Assembly (NCBI GenBank): GCA_951640195.1
Contig: OX621173.1
Span: 1,653,780 to 1,717,779, forward strand
DNA: 64,000 bases
Origin: Porpolomopsis calyptriformis
Taxonomy: Eukaryota; Basidiomycota; Agaricomycetes; Agaricales; Hygrophoraceae
Direction of reading: 5' to 3'
Position numbers and translations under genes: made by a program
The notes under the pieces: generated by a model
What the model was told of the DNA's origin: nothing
Seen by the model: the letters and a program-made list of their open reading frames with translations, nothing else
Databases searched by the model: none
In this document: positions 11,047 through 20,134 of the stretch, one piece after another
Layout of the letters: every line of letters starts with the position of its first letter
How positions within the stretch are numbered: the stretch's first letter is position 1

Positions 11047-12381
11047 TTACGGTCCATTTGAAAGAACTGAGGGATCGTCAAAGTCACTCCAATTCGCAAC
11101 GAGAAAAACACCACGGCTGTTAAGTATGGGCATATAAACCTCGATGGGTTTTGGGGTTTCTCGCATCGGGTCCTTGAAAGCCATTATTTCAAACCGCCGA
11201 AGGTTGGACCAGTGCTGTTGAGCGAAAATGCGTTCTATCGAAGAGAAAAAGACGTCCAAGTTCACAGCATGATGTACAGGCAATAGGAGCCATACATGCT
11301 CCATATGATGCGAAGTGATCTGAGAGAATAATGTGCACACCCAATCCAAAGTGGAAAGGTTATGCAGCACGGTTGTCGAGAAGAGGAGGCGAACGGAACG
11401 AAGATGGGTGTTGTGGGCAAGGTTGATGAGGTTTGCGCAGACGGCTGTGAAACCTAGTTAAACCAGTCAAATTAAACCATCAGAGGATATATACTAGCCT
11501 GTTGCGAGGTGATTATGATGTTCAATAAGTCGGAGATGCTCAAGACGCGAACCTAGCGTCTTGAGCAGTTCGCCCACTTCTTGGGCATCCTTTGGATACA
11601 CAACTCCCAAGCAAAGGGAGGATATGTCAGGATGCGACTCGAGGTGCAGAAGCCGATTGAAAAAATGCGATTGGTCGGATTGCACCGCAATAGATTTCAA
11701 ACCGCGGGGTAGAGGGATTACTGGTTCCCTGTATGCGACCCAGCTCACCATCCATAAATCAAGTGTCGTCAGCAATGGAAATGATGAAATGAATTCGTTC
11801 ACTTGTTGTGATGTCTCGAACAAGCCCTGGAGCAGCAACTGCTGGACCTTTTGGAAGCCCGATATTCGCCTGTCACGGTCGGGTATCACCCAATGAAAAT
11901 GATAAAGATTGAGCGAGGTGACGTTTGGCAGGCACGTCGCAAGCATAGGTAATGTGTTGTTCATATATATGGGCTTCTGGTATCGATTTTCTTCATACAC
12001 AGACAATTCGCGGACGTATGTGCAGGGATTGGCTGGCGAATCCGTGAAACAAAATTTATCAAGGAAGCGCGTAGCCCCTTCTTCAGAGTCGAGGCGAATA
12101 GTATGAAAAATGTGACGTCTGCTAGCATCTAGAAATGTTTTGCAGGTCAAGCTGCAAGCACAGAGAGCCGCCTGGTCGTCGCTGAGGTTATCGATAATAG
12201 CCTGACACAATTCGAAAGGAAGGAAAGCAGAATGGGATATGGGGGTTGCTTCGCATTCTTCTGGTTTGAGTTGACCTCGCAGATCAGCCTGGTCATCATT
12301 GGGTTCAATAAGAAGAGAAGAAGTCGACGAGGGCACCTGTTCAATTGTCTTTAAATCTTCACGCTTCTCAGAAAACGCCAT
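11047..12381 (-). CDS. F8: F-box/LRR-like protein with altered N-terminus
   Basis: Predicted 426 residues if translation starts at the ATG at 12381 (MAFSEKREDLKTIEQVPSS). Exon 1 ends at 11499, exon 2 is 11444-11047, and the intron is GC-AG (GCTAGTATATAT...TTTCACAG). The DNA upstream of the linker is homologous to the region encoding FSRRIFWKWRFL in paralogs, but here that frame runs into a stop, and the open frame is a different one. So an indel has replaced the basic N-terminus. F-box (LPFELCQAIIDNLSDDQAAL) and LRR-like segments are intact. Exon 2 continues past VANW to SDFDDPSVLSNGP, a longer ending than in F6 and F7. Confidence 0.75.
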
Positions 12382-12629
12382 TTCCAAAAGATACGTCTCG
12401 AGAATATGTTGGGCTTGAGGTTGGATGACTTCGTGACAGACGACGCCTCTGTCTCGATGATTTCCCACAGCGTGATCAATCAGACACTTTGCTTCCTCTC
12501 TGGTTAACCACATTCTATCCACCTTGCCTCGGAGTGGGTAGCATTTATGGGGCGATGGTTGCACCGAATGTACAGTGACGATGTAATATTACAAAGGCCA
12601 GGCCTGGGTCAACAGTAAAAGAGAGCGTA

Positions 12630-13945
12630 CTACACATCTGAAAACGCCTCGGAATCGTCAATTTCACGGCAAGTCGCAAGGAGTATAACACCATGACGGT
12701 GAAGTATAGGCATGTAAACCTCCATAGGTTTCAGCTTTTCCGGAGGCGAGTAATCGAATCGAAATTGACGAAGGTTGGACCAGTGCTGTTGGATGAAAAC
12801 GCGTTCTATCGACGGAAAAAACACCTCCGGTTGGATGAAATGGCATGCGGGCAACAGGAGCCATACATCTTCCATATGATGCGAAGTGATCTGAGAGAAT
12901 AATGCGCACACCCAATCCAGAGTGGGAACGTTATCATGCATGGCTGTCGAGAAGAAGAGGCGAACGGAACGAAGATGGGTGTTGTGAGCAAGGTTGATGT
13001 GATTTGCATAGATGGCTGTGAAAAACCGAGTTAAACCAGTCAAAAATCGAACCCATCAGAGAATATATACTAGCCTTTTGCGAGCCCGCCATCACATTCA
13101 GTTAGTTGGAGATGCTCAAGATGCGAACCTATCGTCTTGAGCAGATCGCCCATGTCTTCGGCGTACTTTGAATACACAACTCCCAAGCAAAGGGTGGATA
13201 TGTTAGGATGCGACTCGAGGCGCAGAAGCCGATTGAAAACATGCGATTGGTTGCATTGCACCGTAATAGATTTCAAACTGCAGGGTAGAGGGATGCCTGA
13301 TTTATAGTATGCTCCCCAGCTCACTGTCTGTAAATCAAAGTGTCGTCAGCGATGGGAGTGATGAAATGAAATTTCGTTTACTTGTCGTGATGTCTGGAAG
13401 ATGCCCTGGAGCAGCAAGCGCTGGACCTTTCGGAAGCCCAATAATCTCTTTCCCCGCCTGCCATGGTCGGGCATCACCCAATGAAAACGATAAAGATTGA
13501 GCGAGGTGATGTTTGGCAGGCACGTCACCAGGATATCTGTGTTGCTCACAAACCGGTATTGATGCCCTTCATACACGGACAATTCGCGGACGTATGTGCG
13601 CGGATTGGTTGGCGACTCCGTGAAACATATTTTATCAAGGAAGCGTGTAAGCTCTTCTTCAGAGTCGAGGCGAACACTATGAAAAAGGTGCTGTCTGCTG
13701 GCATGTAAAAAGGCTTTGCAGGTCAAGCTGCAAGCGCGCAGGGCAGCCTGGTCGTCGCTGAGGTTGTCGATAATAGGCTGGCACAATTCGAAAGGAAGGG
13801 AAGCAATCTTCTGTGTTTCCTTCACGCGCCTGAGAAGACGCCATTTCCGAAAGATACGTCCTGAGAATATGTCTAGGCTCATTGGTGATGAAGGTGAGTG
13901 CATCAGAGCATCAACGTGAGAAAGATAACAGCTTACTTTCCGCAC
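12630..13945 (-). pseudogene. F9: F-box/LRR-like gene broken by two frameshifts
   Basis: The family start is present (ATG at 13903 or 13882, MSLDIFSGRIFRKWRLLRRV), as is the F-box (LPFELCQPIIDNLSDDQAAL). Near 13365-13375 one extra base turns the expected VNEFISSF into VNEISFHHSHR and then a stop. A second +1 change with a TGA occurs near 13325-13340, after which the frame recovers as SWGAYYKSGIPLPCSLKSI down to 13075. The GC-AG intron (donor GCTAGT at 13074) and exon 2 from 13015 remain recognisable (HTHLRSVRLFFS, YMPILHRHGVILL). I call it a pseudogene. Sequencing error at two separate points is possible but less likely. Confidence 0.8.
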
Positions 13946-14090
13946 CGCCTCTATTCCGCTCGCATGGTTAACTGCGTTCTACTCAGCCTTCCTCAGAGTG
14001 GGTAGCATTTTCGAAGCGTATGTACAGTGACGGTGTAATATTACAAGAACCACAAGAGTAACAACGAACTTACAATCCATTTGAAAGAAC

Positions 14091-14875
14091 CATCAGCAAA
14101 AGGGGAAAAAGTATGTAACCCCTCACATGGAATAAATAGTTAAAAAAGGCTTTGTAACCCCTACAAGACTTTTACATAAAATGTATCTGAATATAAGGTA
14201 ACTCTCTTATAGACAATGTTATACAAGGCTATACAAGGCATAAAAGAGATGTAGCCCTTTTATTAGATTTCAGCTCTATGTATAACATTATATACTTTGG
14301 TGTAGAAAAAGAAGAAAAATATTATTTGCTTCACCAATTATGCATACACTGCATGCGTAATCTGATAAGGTCAAGCCATATTGAGAGTAAACTATAAATC
14401 TTTACATTAGCAGGGTTTGAACCCACAGCTTCAGGTCATTTGCTTTGAACTACAAGTACACACATTTACCACTAGATTATAAGTCTGTATAAATATAGTC
14501 AACAAATTACTATTAATGGGGCTTAGCATACGAAAATATAATATTTTGTACTTGGTTACAAAATTTCATACTAGTTATATACAATTCTTTTTTGCCATGT
14601 TTATAGCAAGAAAAAACTTTGTGCTTTCTTGTAACTCACATAAATTTATTAAATAGCTACTACATTTCTTTTGTCTGTAATAAATGAGTGCTGCATTTCT
14701 TTTATGGGTGATAAAAGGTACTAAAATTCTTTGATCCATGATACAAGGGACTAAAATTCTAGCAAGTCCTATATAAGGTCCGAAAATTCTGGTATACCCT
14801 TATAAAGTCATGAAATTCTGTTGCAAGTTTGTAACTACAAAAAGGGTATACATATTTTTTCCCCTTTTGCTGATG
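14091..14875. mobile_element. 785-bp terminal-inverted-repeat element (MITE-like)
   Basis: Both ends carry a 25-bp inverted repeat beginning CATCAGCAAAAGGGGAAAAA, with one mismatch between the two. The empty site is visible in the paralogs: GAAAGAACTGAGGG behind F6, F7 and F8 becomes GAAAGAAC, element, ACTGAGGG here, so AC appears to be a 2-bp target duplication. The interior is AT-rich and non-coding, with repeated short blocks ending AAAATTCT (about 14690-14820), and contains a tRNA-like stretch on the - strand. There is no transposase, so it is non-autonomous. The superfamily is not assignable from these ends. Confidence 0.85.
14403..14492 (-). other. tRNA-like segment inside the inverted-repeat element
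   Basis: On the - strand the segment contains ATAATCTAGTGGTAAATG, which resembles a Pol III A box/D-arm, and about 45 bases later GTGGGTTCAAACCC, a good B box/T-arm. The flanking acceptor strands do not pair convincingly, so this is probably a tRNA-derived or decayed sequence and not a functional tRNA. Such boxes are typical of SINEs, which makes their presence inside an inverted-repeat element unusual. Confidence 0.5.
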
Positions 14876-14885
14876 ACTGAGGGAT

Positions 14886-15965
14886 CTACCCATTCGCAAC
14901 AAGGACAACACCACGACTGTGAAGGATGGGCATATAAGCCTCGATGGGTTTCAGGTTTTTTAGAGTGGAGTAATTGAATCGAAATTGACGAAGGTTGGAC
15001 CAGTGCTGTTGGATGAAAACGCGTTCTATCGAAGGAAAAAAGGCCTCCGATTTGTCAACAGCATGTACAGGTAATCTGAACCATACATCTTCCACATGAT
15101 CTGAGGTGATCTGAGAGAATAACGCGCAGACCCAATCCAGAGTGGAAAAGTCAACCCGCACGGTTGACGAGAAGAGGGAAACGGAACGAAGATGGGTGTT
15201 GTGGGCAAGGTTGATGAGGTTTGCGCAGACGGCTGTGAAACCTAGTTAAACCAGTCAAATTAAACCATCAGAGGATATATACTAGCCTGTTGCGAGGTGT
15301 TCGTGACGTTCAGTTAGTCGGAGATGTTCAAGACGCGAACCTAGCGTCTTGAGCAGTTCACCCACTTGTTGGGCGTCCTTTGGATACACATCTCTGAAGC
15401 AAAGGGAGGATATGCTGGGATGCGACTCGAGGTGCAGAAGCCGATTGAAAAAATGCGATTGGTTGGCTTCCACCGCAATAGATTTCAAACCGCAGGGTAG
15501 AGGGATTACTGGTTCCCTGTATGTTCCCCAGCCCACCACCCGTATTTCAAGTGTCGTCAGCGATGGGAATGATGAAATGAATTCGTTCGCTTGTTGTGAT
15601 GTCTGGAAGGAGCCCTGGAGCAGCAAGCGCTGGACCTTTTGGAAGCCTGATAATCTCTTTCCCCAATAAAAACGATAAAGATTGAGCGAAGTGACGTTTG
15701 GGAGGCTCGTCGCAAGCAGAGATAATGTGTTGTTCACAACCCGGTATTCATGCACGGACAATTCGCGGACGTATGTGCACGGATTGGTTGGCGACTCCGT
15801 GAAACATATTTTATCAAGGAAGCGTAAAACGTCTGGTCTATTCTTGAGATGAACACTATGAAAAAGGTGCCGTCTGCTGGCGTGTAGAAAGACTTTGCAA
15901 GTCAAGCTGCAAGCACAGAGAGCAGCCTGGTCGTCGCTGAGGTTATCGATAATAGCCTGATACAA
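14886..15965 (-). CDS. F10: F-box/LRR-like gene, 5' end unresolved
   Basis: Exon 1 runs from about 15965 to 15287 and exon 2 is 15232-14886, with a GC-AG intron (GCTAGTATATATCC...TTTCACAG). The F-box is present (FAFLPFELYQAIIDNLSDDQ, then ACSLTCKVFLHASRRHLFH), but no ATG in this frame lies close upstream: the linker frame (KPEDCETT) and the F-box frame are offset by an indel near 15985-16000. Upstream DNA to 16130 is still recognisably the family N-terminus. Exon 1 is shorter than in paralogs, lacking part of the middle repeat region. Exon 2 stops early at VLVANG because of a deletion next to the 785-bp element. It may be a pseudogene or use an unrecognised exon. Confidence 0.6.
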
Positions 15966-16302
15966 TTCGAAAGGAAGGAAAGCGAAGGGTGGTTTCGCAG
16001 TCTTCTGGTTTGAGTTGACCTGGTCATCATTGGGTTCAATAAGAAGAGGAGGAGGGTACCTGGTTAATTGTCTTTAAATCTTCACGCGCCTGAGAAGACA
16101 CCATTTCCGAAAGATACGTCCTGAGAATATGAAGGCAAGCGCATCAAAGCATCAAGAACAAACACAACTTGAACTTGAACTTGAAGATGACGGTGACGAC
16201 GATCGATCTACTGACGCTTGCCGCTCCGCTCTCTCTGTACTCTATCCCGCTCGCTTATTTAACGTCCTTCTATCCAGCCTTCCTCAGAGTGAGTGAGCGC
16301 CC

Positions 16303-16950
16303 ATGTCATTTTCTACGATACTCACCTTTTACCAGAACCAGTTGGTGAAAAAAACGATCGGATATACCAAGTCCGTCAGCTTTCTCCCATTCATAACCCC
16401 TTCTCATCTTTCTGCAGCCTCGATCCCCGTGGAGATATAGCTCGAATGGAGAAAAAGGGTGTCCCGGCCGAAGTCGTCGCTCGGGCTTACAGGATGAATG
16501 CGGCGCACTTGGCAAGTGACACCTCCCTCATTTGATTTCATCTCATGATTTGCAGAATGGGAATGAGGTTTTCCCGTTGTGGGTGGCAGCCATGGTACGT
16601 TGGATTTCATTCGCGAGATGGTTCACGCTTATTTTCATCAAGATCGTAGGTAACTTGGCTGGAGTCGAACATTTTACTTTGAATATTACCGCCGTGGCAT
16701 AGTGAGTTGATCGTGAGGTGGCAGATAACGTACTGAACCGATTTTTCAAGTATCTCGTTGCGGATGATGTACAACTGGGTGTACATCAACCAAACCACGA
16801 CGGCACTAAGCGGAGTGAGGTCTACGCTGTTCGGCACCTCGCAATGTTGGTATCATGTCCGTTCGTAAAAGCCGATGATTGACGTTGAATCTAGTTTTGC
16901 CGATGTGTATTTTGTTCCACGCTGCGAACCTTGTCCGTGCGCGTGCTTGA
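16303..16950 (+). CDS. MAPEG-family membrane protein, six exons
   Basis: My model: 16303-16370, 16418-16511, 16556-16594, 16643-16701, 16751-16845, 16895-16950, giving 136 residues in one consistent frame. Family signatures: an N-terminal KTIGYTNLDPRG, then EKKGVPAEVVARAYRMNAAH followed by LNGNEVFPLWVAAM and VGNLAGVEHFTLN, a YNWVYI segment, and the ending FHAANLVRARA. MAPEG proteins are small membrane proteins related to microsomal glutathione transferase and eicosanoid synthases; substrate here is unknown. The second intron (16512-16555) uses a GC donor (GCAAGT); the last uses a weak GTTGGT donor. The first exon looks short for a full transmembrane helix, so another 5' exon is possible. It converges on DAM1 with 46 bp between stops. 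Confidence 0.75.
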
Positions 16951-16996
16951 TACCACTTTCTTGGGAAACAGACTACAGGAATACAAACTAGCATAC

Positions 16997-18000
16997 TCAT
17001 GCTACGCCTTGCCAATAATATAAAACGGCGCCCTGTGAAGTGATGAGTGAACGGGTGATGAAGTAAAGATGGGAGTTACGGTGCTGTTGTCCTTTGTGAC
17101 GATCTTTCTGTTGACCAAGGCGATGAGACATTTATTGACGCGTGCTTGTGTGAGGTCAGGTGCGATGAGATCGGTGACTGAAGGGGATGAGCGGGTGAGA
17201 AAAATTAAGGGCAAGTCCGTACGTTTGAGACCACGATTTGAGCTGTTGATGAGAGCTTCGATGATGGCTTCCATGTTACGATGCAGGTTCTGAAGTGTGT
17301 TGAAACAAAAAGAAAGGAGTTAGTAATGAAAAGGAACTGACGGGATCGGTTCCCCGAAACTCGAGGGGAAGACACGAGACGACATTTTCAATTGCAATCT
17401 GATTGAAATTAGGGAATGACCAATAGTTTAAGGTTGGGCACGGACCGCTCTCTCTCGCTTTTCTTTTGCGGAAAGTTTAGGTTTTGGGCCTTTTTTGAGT
17501 TTTGGAATTGATTTTTTGGGCGGTTGTCCGGCCCCGGTGGAGGAAGGACGGGGTGGTGGATCCGTTTTATCTGGTCCGTCGTCGACTGAAAGGGTGGCGA
17601 CTGCTTTGAGGGCTTCGGCTGCTGCTTGCTCTTGGGGAGTGTTAGTGGCAAGGGGTAAAATTACAGAGAGACGTGCCGGCTCTTCGTTTGGCCAAGTGGA
17701 AGGAGGCGTCGGAGGGTGCCTAGGGGCGGTGAGTGGGCAGAGGACAGATGAAGAGAGAGATACCTGTGGCCAGTCAGTAGTTAAAGCGTTCATGTTCATG
17801 ATATAGAGCCAGCTCGCGAAAGACTCGTTAAAGGTGGCTAGTGAGTCGCTCAAACGATTTATCTGTTCGAGATTGGTTTGAAGTGTCTCTGTCTCGTCCA
17901 CGAACTCTGACATGACCGGCTCAAGAAAACCGAGACCGGGTGGTGGATGAGGATAGCCAAAGAGTGATCCTTGTGAGATTCGACGGAGTGGTGTTGACAT
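16997..18000 (-). CDS. DAM1: DASH/Dam1 complex subunit Dam1, seven exons
   Basis: My model is 18000-17764, 17719-17677, 17630-17446, 17398-17342, 17289-17223, 17177-17080, 17032-16997, encoding 240 residues. The N-terminus STPLRRISQGSLF, GLGFLEPVMSEFVDETETLQ, NLEQINRLSDSLATFNESFA and LYIMNMNAL is the Dam1 family signature. The C-terminal part has ENVVSCLPLEFRGTDP, then DLTQARVNKCLIALVNRKIV and KDNSTGAVLYYWQG, also recognisable. The protein couples kinetochores to microtubule plus ends in the DASH ring. The second intron (17676-17631) needs a GC donor (GCACGT) to keep frame. It starts only 31 bp from the divergent membrane-protein gene. Confidence 0.88.
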
Positions 18001-18031
18001 GCTAATTAACGTTTGATTTCAAATCATTTTC

Positions 18032-19071
18032 ATGTTCTTTCTACTCTTCCTCTTTCTCTCTTCGTACGCTCAAAACATCACCGTAGACAGCTCAGATCCT
18101 TCAATCGTCTACCAAGGCCAATGGACAGACCAGGATAACGGTGGCCATAGATTCGCCACTACACCCGGTTCATCTCTCTCTCTCACCTTTCAAGGTATCG
18201 CCGTTTACTGGCATTCACGAAAGAATCCCATCGCCGCAGTCTCAAACGTCTCTCTCGACACTCTATTCGCCGCCACCGTCGACCCTTCCCAAGGTTTCAC
18301 CAACACCTCTCAATTAGCCTACCCAGCCGTCTTATTCTCGAGAGAAAATCTTAAAAACACGACTCATACCCTTCAAATATCCTACGTCGGTATAGGCTCA
18401 TTAGGTGGTCCCTACCTCGAGTCCTTCTTTTTCGAGTCAGTCCCTCTCTCATCTCTCCCACCCACTCACAATCTCTCCCAGATATACCCAAGCCCCGATC
18501 GCCTCCCCGACCCACACAAACACCGCCGCACTGGCAGGCGGACTCTCCGTCCTCGCCCTCGTCGTCCTCTCCACCTCAATAGCCCTCGCCGTCATCCTCT
18601 ACCGACGAAGACGCCAACGACAACTGAAAACATCCCAAGGTAACGCTCTCTCATCCTTCAACCCCTCTCCCCCCCCTCCAGCTACTTCTCGCATTCAGAA
18701 TCATAAACGGAATCTCATTCCTGTCCCCCCCCCTCGCTACCCCCACAGCGCGAGCACCCAAACCGTACGACCTCAATTTACCATCCCATCCCCACACCAA
18801 CGAGAAATCCTCGCTCCCGTCAGGCTCAACCCCGACCCCAACCACAGCGGCGACGACGACGACGACCGTAACAACAGCAACCAGAATCACCACTTCCTCC
18901 ACACCCCACCCACCAGGATCAACCACTCCACCCCTCACACGATTTGACGCGCCCTCGCCTTCATCCCCCCCATCAACCCTCTTCCTCGACCCTGGCCCAA
19001 GCCGCCTCTTGTCTGTTGAGAACACACCCCGTCGTCCCGACTCTCAAGCACCCCCGCCCGCATATTCGTGA
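18032..19071 (+). CDS. Secreted/single-pass membrane protein, basidiomycete type
   Basis: Starts MFFLLFLFLSSYAQNITVDS, a signal peptide followed by an ectodomain with several N-glycosylation sequons (NIT, NVS, NTS, NTT). An intron at 18436-18481 joins SFFFE to YTQAPIASPTHTNTAAL, leading to one transmembrane helix (LSVLALVVLSTSIALAVILY) and a basic stop-transfer RRRRQR. The cytoplasmic tail is Pro/Ser/Thr-rich. A second in-frame intron at 18640-18681 is plausible, and at least one further frame-changing intron lies between 18690 and 18950, because the likely end (RPDSQAPPPAYS, stop 19069-19071) is in another frame. Similar architecture is common in Agaricomycetes; the function is unknown. Confidence 0.7.
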
Positions 19072-19828
19072 TCCTATGCGCGGCATCATAGATTGTTTAT
19101 TTTATTTCGTTTATTTTATTTGTCTGTAAAGTATGACCTTTTTTTTTTCTTGTTCTCCTCGTATCGAGGATGTTTAAGCTACTATTTTGATATTCGTTCC
19201 GGTTGCGAGTATTAAGAAACAGGGTGGTGATCACCAGTTTTGCAATTTGCATTTCGCATTTCACTGGTGGCTGCAGCCCGCTTGGTTGGGTCAATGTCGG
19301 CCTTGAGGGTGGGCATCCCTGAGTGGCGCCAGATGACCTGCACTGTTGAGTATAAAAGTTGAGCGAGGGCAGGTTGCGGCAGTTGGATGGATTTTGCAGT
19401 GGAATTAGTGACTGGCGAAAATCATGGACATGATGAACTGCGAGACAGGAAAGAAAAGTGAGTAGGGAGATGTATGAAACGCGCTTGGATGATGTCTGCC
19501 GTCCTCGAATCGATGTATTTGGAGAGTACATTGAATAAGCTCTTTCGTGGCAGCGTTTTTAGCCTTCCTGGGTGGGCTGGGGAAGGGGATGATGGTAATG
19601 GTCAAGCTTGGAAAGGTGGTGGGTTTCCGGCCAGGATAGGTTGGTGGAGACATTTTTCTGTGCATCTCATCGGAGTGCGATTCTATCTTTTCGAAGACAA
19701 ACATAGTTGAGAGGGTCGATTGGACGTACCTGTATAGTTCTTGATGGTGGAAACGGTTTGTACTTGACGTCGGAGGCAAACGCGTAACCATCTACCCCGC
19801 ATGCTCGCTAACTTCCAACAGTCCTCAC
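19072..19828 (-). other. Possible 3' fragment of an unrecognised gene
   Basis: Overlapping open frames exist on both strands. On -, a segment reading DGYAFASDVKYKPFPPSRTI begins after an acceptor-like GTTAG near 19817 and is followed by a donor-like CAG|GTACGT near 19730; further - frames reach 19405 and 19097. On +, a 78-codon frame ends RFYLFEDKHS at 19710, and its last bases resemble 46079-46096. The - candidate would be cut off on its 5' side exactly where the NLR upstream repeat begins (about 19829). I do not recognise a family and the gene model is uncertain. Confidence 0.25.
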
Positions 19829-20134
19829 ATGCTACCGCCTCATGATACGACCCTCGTTGACTGCCTCTGGGCTGTTCATTGTCATTGATCGTCAAAGGCC
19901 GGGTTCAAGGAACAGCATTGGAGAAACCTAGGCAGTGGGAAACCTAGGCAGTGGGAAACTGCCGGATGCAATTTTTGTCGGAAGCATGAGACGATGGTGA
20001 GTTAATCACTTTCTTGTCGGATGATCATACAAACTATCAGCTTGCTCATACATTGCAAGAGGCGATGCGTGGGATATGATAAACCGCAGCTTTGTCAGTT
20101 TGGGCGCCTATCGATTTCTATTCAGCCCCTCATC
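19829..20134 (+). repeat. Upstream block shared by the NLR copies (NLR1)
   Basis: Contains TGCTACCGCCTCATGATACG, CTGCCTCTGGGCTGTTCATT, GGAACAGCATTGGAGAAACC and TTTGTCAGTTTGGGCGCCTA. The same blocks, in the same order, precede NLR2, NLR3 and NLR4, so it is the co-duplicated promoter/5'UTR region. A 17-bp direct duplication (AACCTAGGCAGTGGGAA) at about 19928-19961 is specific to this copy. Confidence 0.75.

Noticed and set aside
14403..14492. Functional tRNA gene
   Set aside because: A- and B-box-like sequences are present, but the acceptor stem does not pair and the anticodon arm is not clear; it sits inside a repeat element.
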